Shown here: positions 12,387 to 24,778 of the stretch, in pieces
Numbering within the stretch: the stretch's first letter is position 1
How the letters are laid out: every line of letters begins with the position of its first letter
Assembly: GCA_003952965.2 (NCBI GenBank)
Contig: CM025853.1
Coordinates: 18,949,575-19,013,574 of the forward strand
DNA from: Morella rubra
Taxonomy: Eukaryota; Streptophyta; Magnoliopsida; Fagales; Myricaceae
Reading direction: 5' to 3'
Length of the DNA: 64,000 nt
Program-made: the position numbers and the translations under genes
The notes under the pieces: model-generated
Databases searched by the model: none
Told to the model about the DNA's origin: nothing
The model's input: only the letters and a program-made list of their open reading frames with translations

Positions 12387-13024
12387 GTAATTGGTTTATT
12401 TATTTCTTTTTTGCTTCATCTGTTGGTTGTTGTTTCAGTCGGTTTAATCAGGTCGATGGCATTAAGGTCTACTAATTTCAACGAGGCTCCTATGAACTTC
12501 TGTTTCTCTTTTCTGTTTGTGTAAACTTTTCTTTGTGGTTAAAATTCATGTGCTTTGTAGGGTATCGAGTTTTTCCACTTCCTAATGGGATTGCAAGAGT
12601 TAGTTTCTTCTGTAGCTTGTTTCACTTTAACGGTGGGGTGTTTTTTGTGTGGTGAACTCTTTGGTGATTCGTGCAGAAAGTGGCAAATTTTGATTGATTT
12701 GATCAAACAAAATCTTTAAATTCAGTTTAAATTCAGGTGTTATCTTCATTTTTGTAGCAGTAATAAACATTGTCGGGGAAAGTTTATATCGATTTTCGTA
12801 GACATCAAAGCTCTATTCGTTCCTTGATCATCATTATCATCTTCTTGTTCTTTTTAACAAAATTACTTCAAACTTGTTTTTTCACATGATGTCTCACGTC
12901 GTATTTGGACAATTTCCCCCTTTCTCATTGTCGACTTGCAGCAGAAACTTTCCATTTGGGAATTAATGCATTATTTTTTAAAGTTTTTTCTTTTGAACTT
13001 AGGCTACTGCTTTGCAGAATTCTA

Positions 13025-15527
13025 ATGACAGCTGAAAGTAGCAGTGATGCTGACACAATAACTTCAGCTGATAATTCCATTGAAAAGCTCCCCGATCATC
13101 TCCTCATAGAAATTTTTGTCCGAGTTCCTATCTCAGATTGGGCATCTATATCTTGTGTGAAAAAGCAATGGGCCAATCTTTTTCATGGAGAATGCTTGTG
13201 GCAAGCTGCTTTAATCAAAACTTATCCTTTGGCTGTTCAAGCTAAGAGGTGGCCTGGACCTATCCCTCAAGGGTTGAGCAAGAGGTATAATGTAGTCCTT
13301 CGATTAACTTGTATATGTGTTCATTTCTTAGAAGTTCTGTAAGCTTCTGAGTTACTGCTCAGGGATTATTTTGAATAATAGGTAGCTCTTATCTATTGGA
13401 GGAGTTTCTGCTATCTATCTGGCAGATGTGAAGTTTGATGATTGTTCGTTTGTTAAAGATGAAAGTTAGTGGTAACTATTCTATTTGATACTGTAATCAT
13501 GGCTGCTTCTTGTTAGGAGATTGTCTTTAAAGTCTATGCTGCCCAATACATGCATTTGATATACAGGTGCTTGTTAGATAAGTTGACCAACCACTCATGA
13601 AATGAAATGAGTCTCCATGAACATCAATAGTTTAAGCTGTCTGTGACGCATTTGGCATAATGATCCTTAGCAAACACTGAATTCCTGTAGCAAGATGAAT
13701 TGCAACGAATTCACAAATCTAGGATCCTACTAAATCAGCACTAAAGCTAGAAAGCAGTGCTTCACTGGCTTGTTGGCCAAAAACAAGCTAGAAACTACGT
13801 ATTAGGTGTGATTCCTAGATTATGAAGGTGTTGTGTAGTGTTGCAAAATGGGTGGATGGAATGTGAAATCATTTATGTGCTAATTCCTGTGTTGGTTGTC
13901 TATTAGGTAGATAGGAGTCAAAAGCGCTAGCTGCAATCTTTCTAAAACGCTAACTAGAAAGTGCTTCGAAAGGCGCCGGCTCCTTTCATAAGTGATTCTA
14001 GTGAATCCCATCTCTGAGTAACATCGCATCTTTCCATGGATCTATTATATGTAATACCAACTATGTACGTAATACCAACTATGTGCTATAGTTATTTCAA
14101 CATCATTAACTAGTCACTTTTGACTCACCAAAAGTAGATTACTATAAGCTTACTGGCATACTAACAGTGTCATTGGATGCCTACAGGAGATTTACAGCTT
14201 TATACATTAGTAAACACATCTTTGCTCTGGATGGTGAGATAGATGAGCTTGTTGGGCACACTTACTTGTTTTTAAAAGAGCAACTCGAAGTTTCCACTAT
14301 GCCACCTCCTTCAGGGATACTTCACGGAACCATAATTGGTGTGTCCTGTACCCTTAATCATTTTCTCGCTTGTAACCTTTGTCAATTTCTAATTGAAGAA
14401 ATAAATAGTCGAGGTGAATTGCTTTCTTGTATGTTAAAGCCTGGCACTTGCTCTTGCGTAATGGACAAATGTCAATGAGTGTTGTTCCACGTGATTTTAA
14501 AAGCACTGCTTGTGGCTTTCAAATATTCACTGTGCAAGTCTTGGACTGTAAATGTCATAATTTGTGAAGTTTGTCGCCTTGCATATTGGTCTCTTTTCAA
14601 ATCCATCATCCTGGTATGGTCCATGTAGCATTGGTGAGAGTGTTATCCCTATGTGAAATATGGTCATTGTGCTTAACGAATAGGACTACTGAAACTGTAG
14701 ATGATGCCTTACCAGGTTTTATGCATTCTTTTCGTCTCAAGCAATTGGATTGATGACTCAACAGTCTCTAGTTTCTTGAGTTCCAGAAACTGCCTATCCT
14801 CAATACCAACAGACTTGATCGATCCTAATTCATGTTTTTGGCAGATCAATTTATTTCTTGTGGTAAATCAAGTGACATGGCCCAAGAGCTTGCTTCACAG
14901 ATCTGGCTGGCTGTTCTTGACAGTTTGGAGGAAAATGAACGCACCTTTTGCTTACTTAAATGTCTTGCACAAGAGGGTGATGTAAGCTTTACCTTTCATA
15001 CTCTTGTCTTTCTGCCACCTGATAATTATAACCAACAGAGCCACTCTAGAGATACTGGGAGATTCGTGAATACATATATATAAACACATGGAAGCTAGTC
15101 CATATTCTGCAGTGTGCATGTGTGCGTGCCTGTATATTCATGCATGTGTAGAAAGAGAGAGAGAGGACTCATATTGTCCCCTAAGAAGCTGATGCTTGAC
15201 ATTAAATCTCCTAAGTGGACAATTGTGCTCCAAACATAAATTTGTTAATTGTGGTTGCTATACTCTTATTTAAAGCTGGTGCCTATGTATTTGCTTTCGG
15301 TGGCTGTGAGTCCCATGCTGATGTTGGATTACCCATTGGCCTGCCTTAACTATCTGCAGGTTTTCCTTCCATACCCGTACTCAAGACCAACAACAGTCCA
15401 GTGGAGGGTGTTTGAAAAGCTGTTCACCGATTTCCGTGACTGCTTTAGTCGCGTCGACTACTTTGATGTATTGGCATGCGCTAAGAACAAGTTTCAGCCA
15501 ATTCCTTCCTCTTGGTTAGGTTACTAG
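13025..15527 (+). CDS. F-box protein (SCF ubiquitin ligase substrate receptor type)
   Basis: Four coding exons joined by GT-AG introns: 13025-13284, 14187-14338, 14845-14981 and 15360-15527 (phases 2, 1, 0), giving 238 aa and a TAG stop. The first ATG after the acceptor at 13017 is used; an open frame extends upstream only as intron. The N-terminus, residues about 19-60, is an F-box starting IEKLPDHLLIEIFVRVP and including WASISCVKKQW. F-box proteins bind SKP1 and bring substrates to an SCF E3 ligase. The remainder, with FISCGKSSDMAQELASQIWL and a C-terminus ending PIPSSWLGY, has no Kelch, LRR or WD repeats that I can see, so the substrate is unknown. The C-terminal part is free of stops and every junction keeps frame, which supports an intact gene. 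I do not recognise a named orthologue with certainty. Confidence 0.85.
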
Positions 15528-16914
15528 ACCACTTCAAATGCTCATCCTGAACCACACAGCAGGTATTTGTATATAGGAATGTAATTTTTGCTTTAGGTCT
15601 TGCTAAGTAGTGAAAAGCCCTCTACAAATATCATATGTGAGAAGAAACTGTATATTTCTGTTCTGTTAGCAATTACACATTTTGAAAAAAGTCGTCCAAC
15701 TAGGAGAACTAAATGCGTGTAAATTTAATGTGGTGTGAACGGAAGTATGAAACACATTCTGTTGGATGTACAGTCATAACACCTAAAACCTATGTCCAGT
15801 TATTATTGTTTGAAGTGATATGGAGAGAAATGATACAGTTTGTCCCTTACCAATCTGAATTCATTTGCGGATATTTTTATATCAATGCTAATTTGAATTA
15901 AAACAAAATGGGGTACATAAGTCACCATAATACATTCATGGGGTTGTTAGTTCTAGCATGAGTGGAATGGTTTTGCAAGTGAGGGCAAGAGGTCTTTGTC
16001 ATGAGTGCTATTTTAAGGTCTTTCTGAGATATCGATTATGAAGCTTTTGCTTCAGGCAAATATTCAAAGATGATTTAGCTTTGCAATCATCTTAAACAAG
16101 TAGTCAAGAATAGTGGTATGATTGATAAAGTAGGCATATCCTATCTTGCTAGTCACAGCTAATATGCTTCCACTGGGCATTCTTGGTTCTCGCGGCGAGT
16201 TAATTTGAGTTGAAAACATCTCTAGTGAAACAAGTGGAGGAGGAAAAAAAACCAAAAGTGGAAAAGAAGGGTGACGTTTGGGGTAATCGCCTGTAATGAT
16301 AGCAAGATGAGGTTGAGTTATGGCACGCTGAAGAGACTGAGCTGAGCTGATTCGTAGTTGGTAGGATGAGAAAGATGAAGAGAAGGTGTTACGGTGAGAA
16401 GGAGAAAGACTATGGAATGTCGAGTCAATCATGCGGGTGTAGGGTTAAGCGATACTGGGCATAGTAGTTAGAAGGTTGTTCATGGAGCTCGGCTTGCTCG
16501 AATAAAGCCATTTCATTTATTTCTTTACAATTTTCTTAAGAAACAAACACCACAAAAAAAAACAGAGAGTTGTTGGATCGCCTAAAAATTCCAAATCTTG
16601 ATTACCATTGAAACGGCATTCAATGGTGTGCATGGAGGCAGGATGGAGGACGGAAGAGTAGGCGAGGTGAGGATGGGTTAGGAACCCACGCCCGCAATTT
16701 AACTATGGACGGATCCGATTAAAAAAAATACACTGTCGGACGGATCCATCCAGCCTCCTCTACTGTGTCAATGACAATTTTACCAACGCTGACTGTCTGA
16801 CACCGCCTGCAGTAACGACCGACAAATATGCAAATCCGTCATTTTAAGGGACGGCGAGTAGATTAAAACTTAAAATGGTTAATTTAAATAAAAGTGGAGC
16901 GATTAAACTAACAA
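15528..16914. other. 3' flank of the F-box gene and intergenic DNA
   Basis: Contains the 3'UTR of the F-box gene and then AT-rich DNA. A minus-strand 122-codon open frame at 16064-16432 is Ser/Pro-rich, has no domain I recognise and no clear splice partner; I do not call it a gene. No RNA gene is seen before the tRNA at 16915. Confidence 0.5.
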
Positions 16915-16986
16915 TCCGTTGTAGTCTAGTTGGTCAGGATACTCGGCTCTCACCCGAGAGACCCGGGTTCGAGTCCCGGCAACGGA
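16915..16986 (+). tRNA. trnE-CUC (nuclear): tRNA-Glu (anticodon CTC)
   Basis: A 72-nt sequence folds as a full cloverleaf. The acceptor stem is TCCGTTG / CAACGGA, the D-arm contains TAGTTGGTCAGGA, and the anticodon stem CTCGG / CCGAG encloses loop CTCTCAC (anticodon CTC). The T-arm is CCGGG-TTCGAGT-CCCGG. Internal A and B promoter boxes are intact. A CAA motif, typical of plant tRNA genes, lies immediately upstream (16912-16914), and a short T-run follows at about 16990 as a Pol III terminator. CCA is not encoded, as usual for nuclear genes. The CTC anticodon reads GAG codons. Confidence 0.97.
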
Positions 16987-17125
16987 AGCCTTTTTATTTT
17001 GGTTAAAAACTTGGGATTGTCCATTTGTGGGGGCGGGCCCCAGCGCAGTCAGAGCCTCTGCCAGCAGGGCGGACAGAGCTTAAAATAGTTAATTTAAATA
17101 AAAATTGAAGCAATTGCCCGGACCA

Positions 17126-17381
17126 TCCGTTGTAGTCTGAGGGGTGTTTGTTTGTCAAAATTTTAGAGAATATTCTCGAAATTTTAGAATCTTTACTTTA
17201 TTGAGATTTATTGGGGTTTGTGAAAAGTAAAGTGTGTATGTGTAAAAGTTAAAAATTTTGGAGTGTGTTTTTTTTGTTAGAAATTTTGATGCCCCAAAAT
17301 ATTAGGGAAACAAACACCCCCTAGTTGGTCAGGATACTCGGCTCTCACCCGAGAGACCCGGGTTCTAGTCCCGGCAACGGA
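17126..17381 (+). pseudogene. tRNA-Glu(CTC) copy split by a MITE
   Basis: The first 13 nt of the tRNA (TCCGTTGTAGTCT, 17126-17138) and the remainder from CTAGTTGGTC onward (about 17320-17381) are identical to the intact gene at 16915, apart from one change in the T-loop (TTCGAGT to TTCTAGT), which also damages the B box. An insertion of about 182 bp separates the halves inside the D-arm and breaks the A box. The roughly 50 bp upstream (TTAAAATAGTTAATTTAAAT) also match the upstream flank of the first gene, so the pair arose by local duplication before the insertion. This copy cannot make a normal tRNA. Confidence 0.93.
17139..17320. mobile_element. MITE inserted in the tRNA-Glu pseudogene
   Basis: The insert begins GAGGGGTGTTTGTTTG and ends AAACAAACACCCC, giving terminal inverted repeats based on GGGGTGTTTGTTT. 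It has AT-rich interior and no ORF. The target duplication is not clean: the original tRNA sequence GTCTAGTT lets one propose a 2-3 bp CT/CTA duplication with one changed base. Short TIR, 180-bp size and the small target site fit a PIF/Harbinger-like MITE better than hAT (8 bp), but this remains tentative. A relative lies at 17811-18003. Confidence 0.8.
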
Positions 17382-17810
17382 AAAGCTATTTTGGCCCCCA
17401 GACAATATTAATAGTTGTGATATTTTGATGTAAATTTATTATTGTTCTTACATATTCCAAATTGGCCATAAATTTTCGGTTTTTTATTTTTCCTTTTATA
17501 TTGTTTAATTATATTTTATTTTTTTCATCTTATTAATCTATTTCAATCAATTTCTGGCATTTACCTGTCTTAGGATTAGGGTTGCACAACTTGAAATCCG
17601 ATTCGGACCACTTAAGTGGTCCAGACCAATTTCATTTTTTTATTTTTTTTTCATATTTTTTAAATTAATTTCGAAGAAAGAAGAACATGTCAATATAGAA
17701 TTTTAGTTTAACTTAAAACTAAATTTTTTAAGTTTGTAATTTATATTAACAAATATAAAAATATATATTTATATTAATAAATGCGGTCCGGTTTTGTTCA
17801 CTCTTTTTAG
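17382..17810. other. AT-rich spacer between the two MITEs
   Basis: No gene or RNA recognised. Long A/T tracts. Confidence 0.5.
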
Positions 17811-18003
17811 AGAGCGTTTGTTTATCGAAATTTTAGAGAATATTCCTAAAATTTTGGGAATCTTTTTAAATGTTGAAGTTTATTGGAGTTTGTGAAAAGT
17901 GTGAAGTATATGTATAAAAGTGTGAAGTTTTATTGAAATTTATAAATGTGTTTAGTTTGATAAAAATTTTAGACTCCCAAAAAATTGAAGAAACAAACGC
18001 CCC
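17811..18003. mobile_element. Second MITE of the same family
   Basis: Begins AGAGCGTTTGTTTATCGAAA and ends AGAAACAAACGCCCC. It shares with the 17139 element the internal words AAATTTTAGAGAATATTC and TATTGGAGTTTGTGAAAAG (the latter with one mismatch). The TIR core is GCGTTTGTTT rather than GGGTGTTTGTTT. No coding capacity. Confidence 0.7.
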
Positions 18004-18460
18004 TTGGGATTAGGGGTCACTAGCAATAAGGTGTGGCATACGAATAGTCGAGCGTGGACATGATTGTCTTTTCCTGAATTTATGTGGGGGTAATAGAGTA
18101 ATTTAAGTGTCAAGTACAAATCAAAACGGCTATAGCGCGGCTTTCTTGTTTCGGTAGTGCTTCTCTCTGACAATATTCTCTGTACGAGGTGGAGTCTGTC
18201 CACTGCTCTGATCCCTTATTAGGGTTTCGTGCTCCCAATCCCCCCAGTTTACCAGAAGGATCCAGCCCAGTTAATTATTTGTTTAGTTTTACACTACCAA
18301 TAAAGCAAGAAGTTGAACAGTACTAACAGTAGACCATTTTTATTGGAAATGGAAATCAAAGCAAATTTATTGCTCGAAGCGTTAACACTAATGGAGTAGC
18401 ATTTCTTTTCAAGTCTTCAGTTCTTTCGTTACCACCAATTCACTTCTCTTGAGTCTTGAG

Positions 18461-18463
<3 letters not shown>

Positions 18464-18496
<33 letters not shown>
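18464..18496. repeat. (CT)n microsatellite in the DUF1666 gene leader
   Basis: A run of about 33 nt of CT. CT-rich tracts like this are common near plant transcription starts; it is followed by CAGG and a pyrimidine-rich leader upstream of the coding start at 19465. Confidence 0.9.
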
Positions 18497-18498
<2 letters not shown>

Positions 18499-19464
18499 GC
18501 TCTTTTCTGGGGTTTCTCCCGCAGAGCAGAACCTTGTTTCCTCGTTTTCTTCAAGTTTGGGGTTTGGTGTCTATGGTTTCACATTGCTAACATATTTCTG
18601 GATCTCCTCCTCAAATTTCTTGGGTTTGTTCTTATTTTGTTTGTTTCTTGATCTGATTTAATGTCCAAATAGCTGTTAAGAAATGTGTTTTTGGCCGCAG
18701 AGAAGTTGACGGAATCGCTTAGTTCGCGTCTTTGCGAGAGTTTTACGGTTTTTGGTGTTTCCGGTACAATGCTGATCAAAAGATTGCTTTTTGAGCACCG
18801 AAATGGTGTAAAAACAGCAGCAAATCTTCTTGCGTTGCTGTAGACGTTGACTTACTTTAGATAATTTTAGGTAGTGTTGATGATTTGATTCGTCGCTTGG
18901 CTCAGGAATGAGATGTTAGAGGGATCTGTAAATCCTCAGAAGTTGCTTGGGTTTCTGGCCTCTGTAAGTACAGTTTCACTGTTCACTAAAAAGCGAATGC
19001 TTCGATTTTTCTTTTTCTTGTGAAGTAAATTCTCGAGTACTTGTGAAAGAACTGTACTTTTCTTACCTCTCTGTTTGTTAATCTTCGCGAGGATGTGTTT
19101 CTGTCGTTGAGCTTTTGTGTCAAAGTAGTAACTCTTGCGTTTTTATGGTTGCTACACTTGCTGGGTTTCCATCTGCTTTCTTCGGAGCTCCTTTGTTCGT
19201 GTAAAGAATGTGGTTTGAAGCTTAAACAGATTTTCCCCAAAAGACTTGGCGGTTTTGTTTGCCGACAATTTAATTGGACAAATTTTTATTGCAGGATCTC
19301 ACTATGGGTCTGTGAAACGTTGGGGGTTAGACGAGGTTTTACTCCTTGAAGAACAATATTGTGCTCTGTCCACATACTTACGCACTAGTGTGCTTTTGGG
19401 GGTTCTGATTTTTTATTCAGAAGGTAGAATTTAGTTGATATTGTGGCCAGAACTGTAGCTGAAG

Positions 19465-22059
19465 ATGAATATCTTTAAAGTCAAAAAATTCAGAAAAGCC
19501 CACAAACCAGACCCAGAAAAAGATTTAGAGGATAAGCCTGTGCCACCGCCTGATGAACCCAAGAATGAGAATGGCTGTGATGATCTGAGTAAATCAGCTC
19601 ATGCTGACCCTGTTGCTGAAGCTGAGGATGATGATGATGATTTTATTATGAATGAGGTGAAGAGGAGGTTGAAAGAACTGAGACGAAACAGCTTCATGGT
19701 GTTGATTCCTGAGGAAGAGTCGTGTGGTGAGGAGGAAGAGGAGGAGGAGGAAGAGAAGGAAGGTGAGACGAGCTCTAGCGAGTGGAGGGATGTGGAAGCG
19801 GAAGCTCGGCAGTGGTGGGGCGGTTTTGATGCCGTGTATGATAAATATTGTGAGCGAATGCTGTTCTTCGATCGCATGAGCACACAGCAGCTTGATGAAG
19901 TTGGTAAAGGTAGTTTCCTTACATAGATATTATCTTTGCATGCCTTCGTTCCCTAGTGATTTCTTGTTTTTAAGAGTAAAACTTCTTGCTGTCCGCCATC
20001 TACATTGTTTGAGATGTGATATACATACCTAAATCCTACTGGCAGTTCGTTTAGCTGTTATCTTTGCGGTTCAGGTTGTTGGACCTGAAGAGATATTATG
20101 ATTGTTGGATATTTACGTACTTGGAAAATTGACTTGATTCGCTGACTAGCCAAGTTCCAAAAGGCTAGAAGCTTGATTGATTTGAACTCCAAGTGTCTGT
20201 ACTTAGATTTTATGCTGACGAAAGTCAACTAAGTTCCCAGTTTGTAATATTGCTAGGTCAGTATGAGCTTCACTAGGAAAATCTATATAATTGGATTTGC
20301 TGTTTTCACCAAACCAATCATTCTGTGCAAATGCAAAAATCTCGAAACAGTGTCTCCAATAGCTCGAAAATTATATCATAAAAAGTACAAATTTTTTACT
20401 CTATGGGTTAAGCAGCAGCAAGAAGTACGGGAAGCCTTCCTGGAATCTCTGAGATGATATGAGCAACACATTCTTGAAGCCAAGCACCTTTCTTGCTTGC
20501 TACTTACTGGAGCATAAGGATCAGAAAATGAGAACTTGGCACTGCTGGACAAACAATCAAGCATGTCCATCTGCTGGTTGCTTTTCATGTCTGGGTTGCC
20601 TCTGTACCATACTTTGTGCTTGCTTACTCTATGATATTGATATAGGTTTTTCTTTTGTTATCAACAATTTCCAATTTTTCATTCTTTGAGCTAAATGGTT
20701 GTTGTGTAATGACATTTCTTTAAATCCTCTTCACCAATAAAGGTTGTGTTAGAGGCTCCCAAACCTCTGCAACGCCTTCACCAAGACCTACATCTAAGAA
20801 GCTTACATCCCCTCTTCGCTGCCTTTCTTTGAAGAAGATTGAAGAACCTGATGACGAAACCGAACATCTTCAGCAGCCAGGTCAGGACCCGTTCCAAGAT
20901 ATTGAAACATCGTATGTAGCTCAAGTTTGCTTGACTTGGGAAGCACTTCATTGCCAATACACTCAATTGAGTCAAAAAATCACATGCCAACCTGACAGTT
21001 CGGCCTGCTACAACTATAGTGCTCAGCAGTTTCAACAATTCCAGGTTCTATTACAAAGGTTTATTGAGAATGAGCCCTTTGAGGAGGGTCCCAGGGCCGA
21101 AATTTATGCTCGATCAAGGAATCTTTTGCCTAAACTGCTCCAGGTTCCTAATATAAAAGGTAAAGTTGTTGTGGATGGCTGATGGCATTAAACGTTTTGG
21201 TTCATTTCTGTCGGGGAAAAATGAAGATGCTCTGTCATGTTTCACTTTCTGTAATGTACTTGGATCATTTTTACCTGGTGTAGGAACTGGCCTCTACTTC
21301 ATGGAGATCGGACTACCTATTGGAGTGGCTTCTTTAGTTTTGAAATTGTGCTGCTTTTAATTTTCTTGATTTTATCTGTTTCAGGTTCGGATACAAGAGA
21401 GGCAGAGGAAGAAGAATCAGATCTGACTATCCTTGCCCCTGATCTCATCAGGATTGTTGAGAGTTCAATCCTGACTTTCCACTTGTTCATGAAGATGGAC
21501 AAGAAAAAATCAAGTGGTGTTCTTCACCTATTTGGAAGTCACAACCAGTTTGCAACTCCACTTCAACAGGTTCAATCATCTCTTGAGAAGGTAGGTTCTA
21601 TGATGTATAGCGGATACAACTTTCTAGGCTAAAATCTTGTCTCCCAAGGTTCATAAACGGTATTACCAAAAATACCCTACTTTTACCTGTCGAGATATTT
21701 ATGATCCTGTCTAGGTATTGCTGTACATCATTATGTCATCTCTATGTTAAACCCATTCTTGCTTGATTTGGAGTTTGTTGGTGACCCGTCATCCTCTTCC
21801 ATGGACACTGCAGAAGGTGATAAAACTGAAGGAGCTGCGTAAAAGGATGAAAGGCTGGAAGAAGAAATCCTGGCCCCGAAGAGAGGAAGATGTTCAGCTA
21901 TTATTAAGTCTTATTGACGTGAAGATCTTATCAAGGGTCCTCAGAATGGTTAGGATCACCAAGGAGCAGTTGTTTTGGTGTGAAGAGAAGTTGAAGAAAC
22001 TTGATCTATCAGATGGCAAGTTGCGGAGAGATCCCTCTCCCGTCCTTTTCCCTTGTTAA
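19465..22059 (+). CDS. DUF1666 family protein (function unknown)
   Basis: Four exons: 19465-19903, 20743-21159, 21385-21590 and 21814-22059, all with GT-AG introns and consistent phases (1, 1, 0), encoding 435 aa and ending in TAA. Residues 1-110 are charged and probably disordered, with a Glu-rich tract at about 89-99 preceded by DDDDDF. The conserved block starts at about 112 (ARQWWGGFDAVYDKYCERM), followed by FDRM and, in exon 2, TSYVAQVCLTWEALHCQYTQ and GPRAEIYARSRNLLPKLLQV. Exon 3 has LAPDLIRIVESSILTFHLFM, and exon 4 is Lys-rich. This order matches plant DUF1666 proteins, whose biochemical role is not established. The leader upstream (18.4-19.46 kb) is long and contains several short frames and probable 5'UTR introns. 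No break is seen. Confidence 0.88.
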
Positions 22060-23394
22060 TAATAGATTTTAGGACTGATAAAGAAATGCAGGATTTGTTG
22101 AATGGTTGGCTGGAAGTGACCCTCCTCTCCAGTACTTTTTCCCCTGTTAATGCTCCTAGAAATGCCCCATCTCCTTCTAGTAGGAATACCAATATGTCAC
22201 ATATAGATTGAGCCTAAAGACATGGATCCCCTGTTCTCATTGCCGAGAGGAAAGAATTGCAGGAGGGCTCTCTGCTGTATGTTATTTTGTTAAAACCATA
22301 TTGGTGTTGCAGATAATGTTTATGGATGTGTCATGGAGTCGTTAGAAGATTGCGTTTTACAATTATTGCCTTACTCAAACGGCACACGCTTCAATGGAAC
22401 ACTCTAAAAAAGTCCTTAGATTACATAGATCGCGAAAGCTGAGAAGGGTAGGTACACATTTGACAGCAGCAGCACGTGGGGTCAAGAAAATAGGACATTT
22501 TTTATTCTCTAAAACTTTCATCTATTTTGATTAATGCTTTTTATTGTGAGATAAAAGGAGGACTACTTTTTCAAGAGGGTTTTAAAATTTGACTTCTATA
22601 TATATATATAACTCAAATTCTTTGGACTTCATTGCATCAGATCCACAGTACATGCACGGACGTATACAGAGGGCATAGATATTTTTGGATTTTCCATGGC
22701 TCATGGTTGAAACCTGTTTTGTTATGTTGTCCCACGCCTACGCCTTTCCCCAGCCCACAGGTTGATGACGTTAAACTTTCCCAACAGAATTTCAAACAAC
22801 TTCGACATGGAAGTCTCAATCTCAAGTTTATTTAAGAGTGGATCATGCTATTGAATGGCTTCTTCTTTTTTGTCTTCTTCTTTTTTTTTTTTTTTTTTTT
22901 TCTCACGTAATATATGGCTTCCAATTCATTGGTGTTTGAACAAGTGTTGGCCGAGCATTTCAGATTTGTGTGAGATTTGGAAATCCCCTTACCATGTGTG
23001 AGAGCCTCACCCCCCAGGTCCCTGTCCACAAACCCTCCCAGAAGTGTCCAGATTGTCCACAAACCACCAAAAACTCCGAAGTACAAACAATGGGGCCGCC
23101 TTCCGTCCGGTATCCGAAAGGAACAAAGATAACCCCACCTTTTTCTGACACTTTTCACCTGTCTACGTCAGCTTGTCTTTTGTTAGGTGGGGTCGTATTC
23201 ATAATCCAAGTGCTATCTGACATTTAGTGGTCCTAGGAGGGGAAAGGGTTAAAAACAGATCCACCCTAGTGAATTTATCCTAAGATCACAAGTGCGTCCC
23301 TTGAAGCTCTAGTGGTCGGGAGATTTGATATGTGCTAATTTCGAATCGTACGTGCATGAAGTTAATGTTTTCTGTCATTCTTTAAGTCTCGCAG

Positions 23395-23800
23395 TAATTG
23401 TGTATAGGGTCGTGAGGTGGGTATCTTTACACCACCTAAAGAGAATACGTTTAGGTTAATTGGATAGGTCATTTGATAGTTTAGATATTTTTAAAAAATA
23501 TTGAAATTTCTATCGTTTAGACTAATTGTGTATAAGATTGTGAGGTCGGTATCTGCACATCACCTAAAGAGAATTATCCTGTAAGATATATTTAGATTAA
23601 TAAGGTAACTCCTTTAGTGGTCTAAGATATTTTTTAAAAATCATATGAACATGAATTTGGTGCTCCCATTATTAAATAAGTCTCAGAACTAATTGTGCAC
23701 AGGACCGCACACACTTGAAGGGAATTGTCTTGTGAGGTACTTTTAAGCCAACATGTAACTCTTTTGATTGTTAAGACGTTTTCTAAAAATCTTGAAGTGC
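23395..23800. repeat. Three degenerate tandem units
   Basis: Units start with TAATTGTGTATA at 23395, TAATTGTGTATAAGATTG at 23523 and TAATTGTGCACAGGACCG at 23690. Each continues through words such as ACCTAAAGAGAAT (or CTTGAAGGGAATTGTC), a GTAACTC-like word and an A-rich TTTTTAAAAAT stretch. Spacing is 128 and 167 bp. No coding potential; the family is not identified. Confidence 0.55.
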
Positions 23801-24768
23801 AAGCATATCGTAGCATATATTATTAATTTTGTCTCTAAGAAATAAATTAAAACAAAATGGAAAAATATCAGTATGTTAACGAAACTTCAATAATACTAAT
23901 CATTAAGAAAGGGTAAGTCGAGAAAAAGAAGAAGAAGTCATCATGTCTAATTATTGTGTTATATTCGACCCATTACAAAAAAGCAGTCAAAAGTTATGAG
24001 TTAGCGTTGTGACCTTTCAAGGCGAGCAGGAAGTTGTATTGCATATCTGATATGGAAAAACAGCAAAAAAATAAAATATAAAAAGTTTAAAGTTCCTTAC
24101 GGATGTATTGACCACAAAAAAGAAAAAGGGGAATAAATAAAAATACCTCATAGAATATCCACACAAAAAAATGAATATTATATTTTACTCGACAATACAT
24201 TGCTTTGCCTTCCGGACCATGAAATGCTTGTTCTGCATCGGCCCTTTAATTTTCCCGAGACCAAATAAAATATAAAACAAGTCCGCCGTTGACTATAAAG
24301 CCGATAGCCGCTTCATCCGACGGGCGGGATGAAGTCATGTCAGCGGTTTCTTTTACTTTTTGGATACGCGTTCCATTGCGTTATTCGCCAAAGAACCCAT
24401 AATTATTCCCAGCTTAAAAAAAAAACAATATAACGTTTTCGGGTTAGTGCCCTCATCTGTTGAGCAGTTGACTTTTTGCCCAACGGTCGTTATCCGATTT
24501 AGAGAGTATTTCGGTAATTGAGGATACGAATACTTTTTATAAATTTCTACATCACAGCTGATTACGTATCTTGTATTGGCGAACAGCAGCGGGGAACGCT
24601 AATTTGACATGGGTGTCGGTAGTTTAACGAACGACGATCTTTATTTGGAATTGCCAAGTAAGCGGTTGGGGTCAGAAGGAGAATGCTATTTCGCCACGTA
24701 ATTATCAGAAGAGTGAAACTTGTGTTGGTATAACCAAGATAGCCACGTCGTGTTGGGACCAGTCCGAA

Positions 24769-24778
24769 GGAACACGTG
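24769..24778. promoter_or_regulatory. G-box (CACGTG) upstream of the Pumilio gene
   Basis: GGAACACGTGTC contains the palindromic G-box core CACGTG, a bZIP/bHLH site. It is about 0.55 kb upstream of the presumed first exon. Function is inference from the motif only. Confidence 0.3.

Noticed and set aside
12905..13024. N-terminal extension of the F-box protein
   Set aside because: The frame stays open upstream, but it crosses the acceptor at 13017 and has no ATG before 13025 in a supported exon.
16064..16432. 122-codon minus-strand open frame
   Set aside because: No domain, no splice partner, Ser/Pro-rich composition; likely chance in non-coding DNA.
22832..23158. Minus-strand open frame with poly-Lys
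   Set aside because: Part of it is the T-run at 22880-22900 read as Lys codons; no domain.
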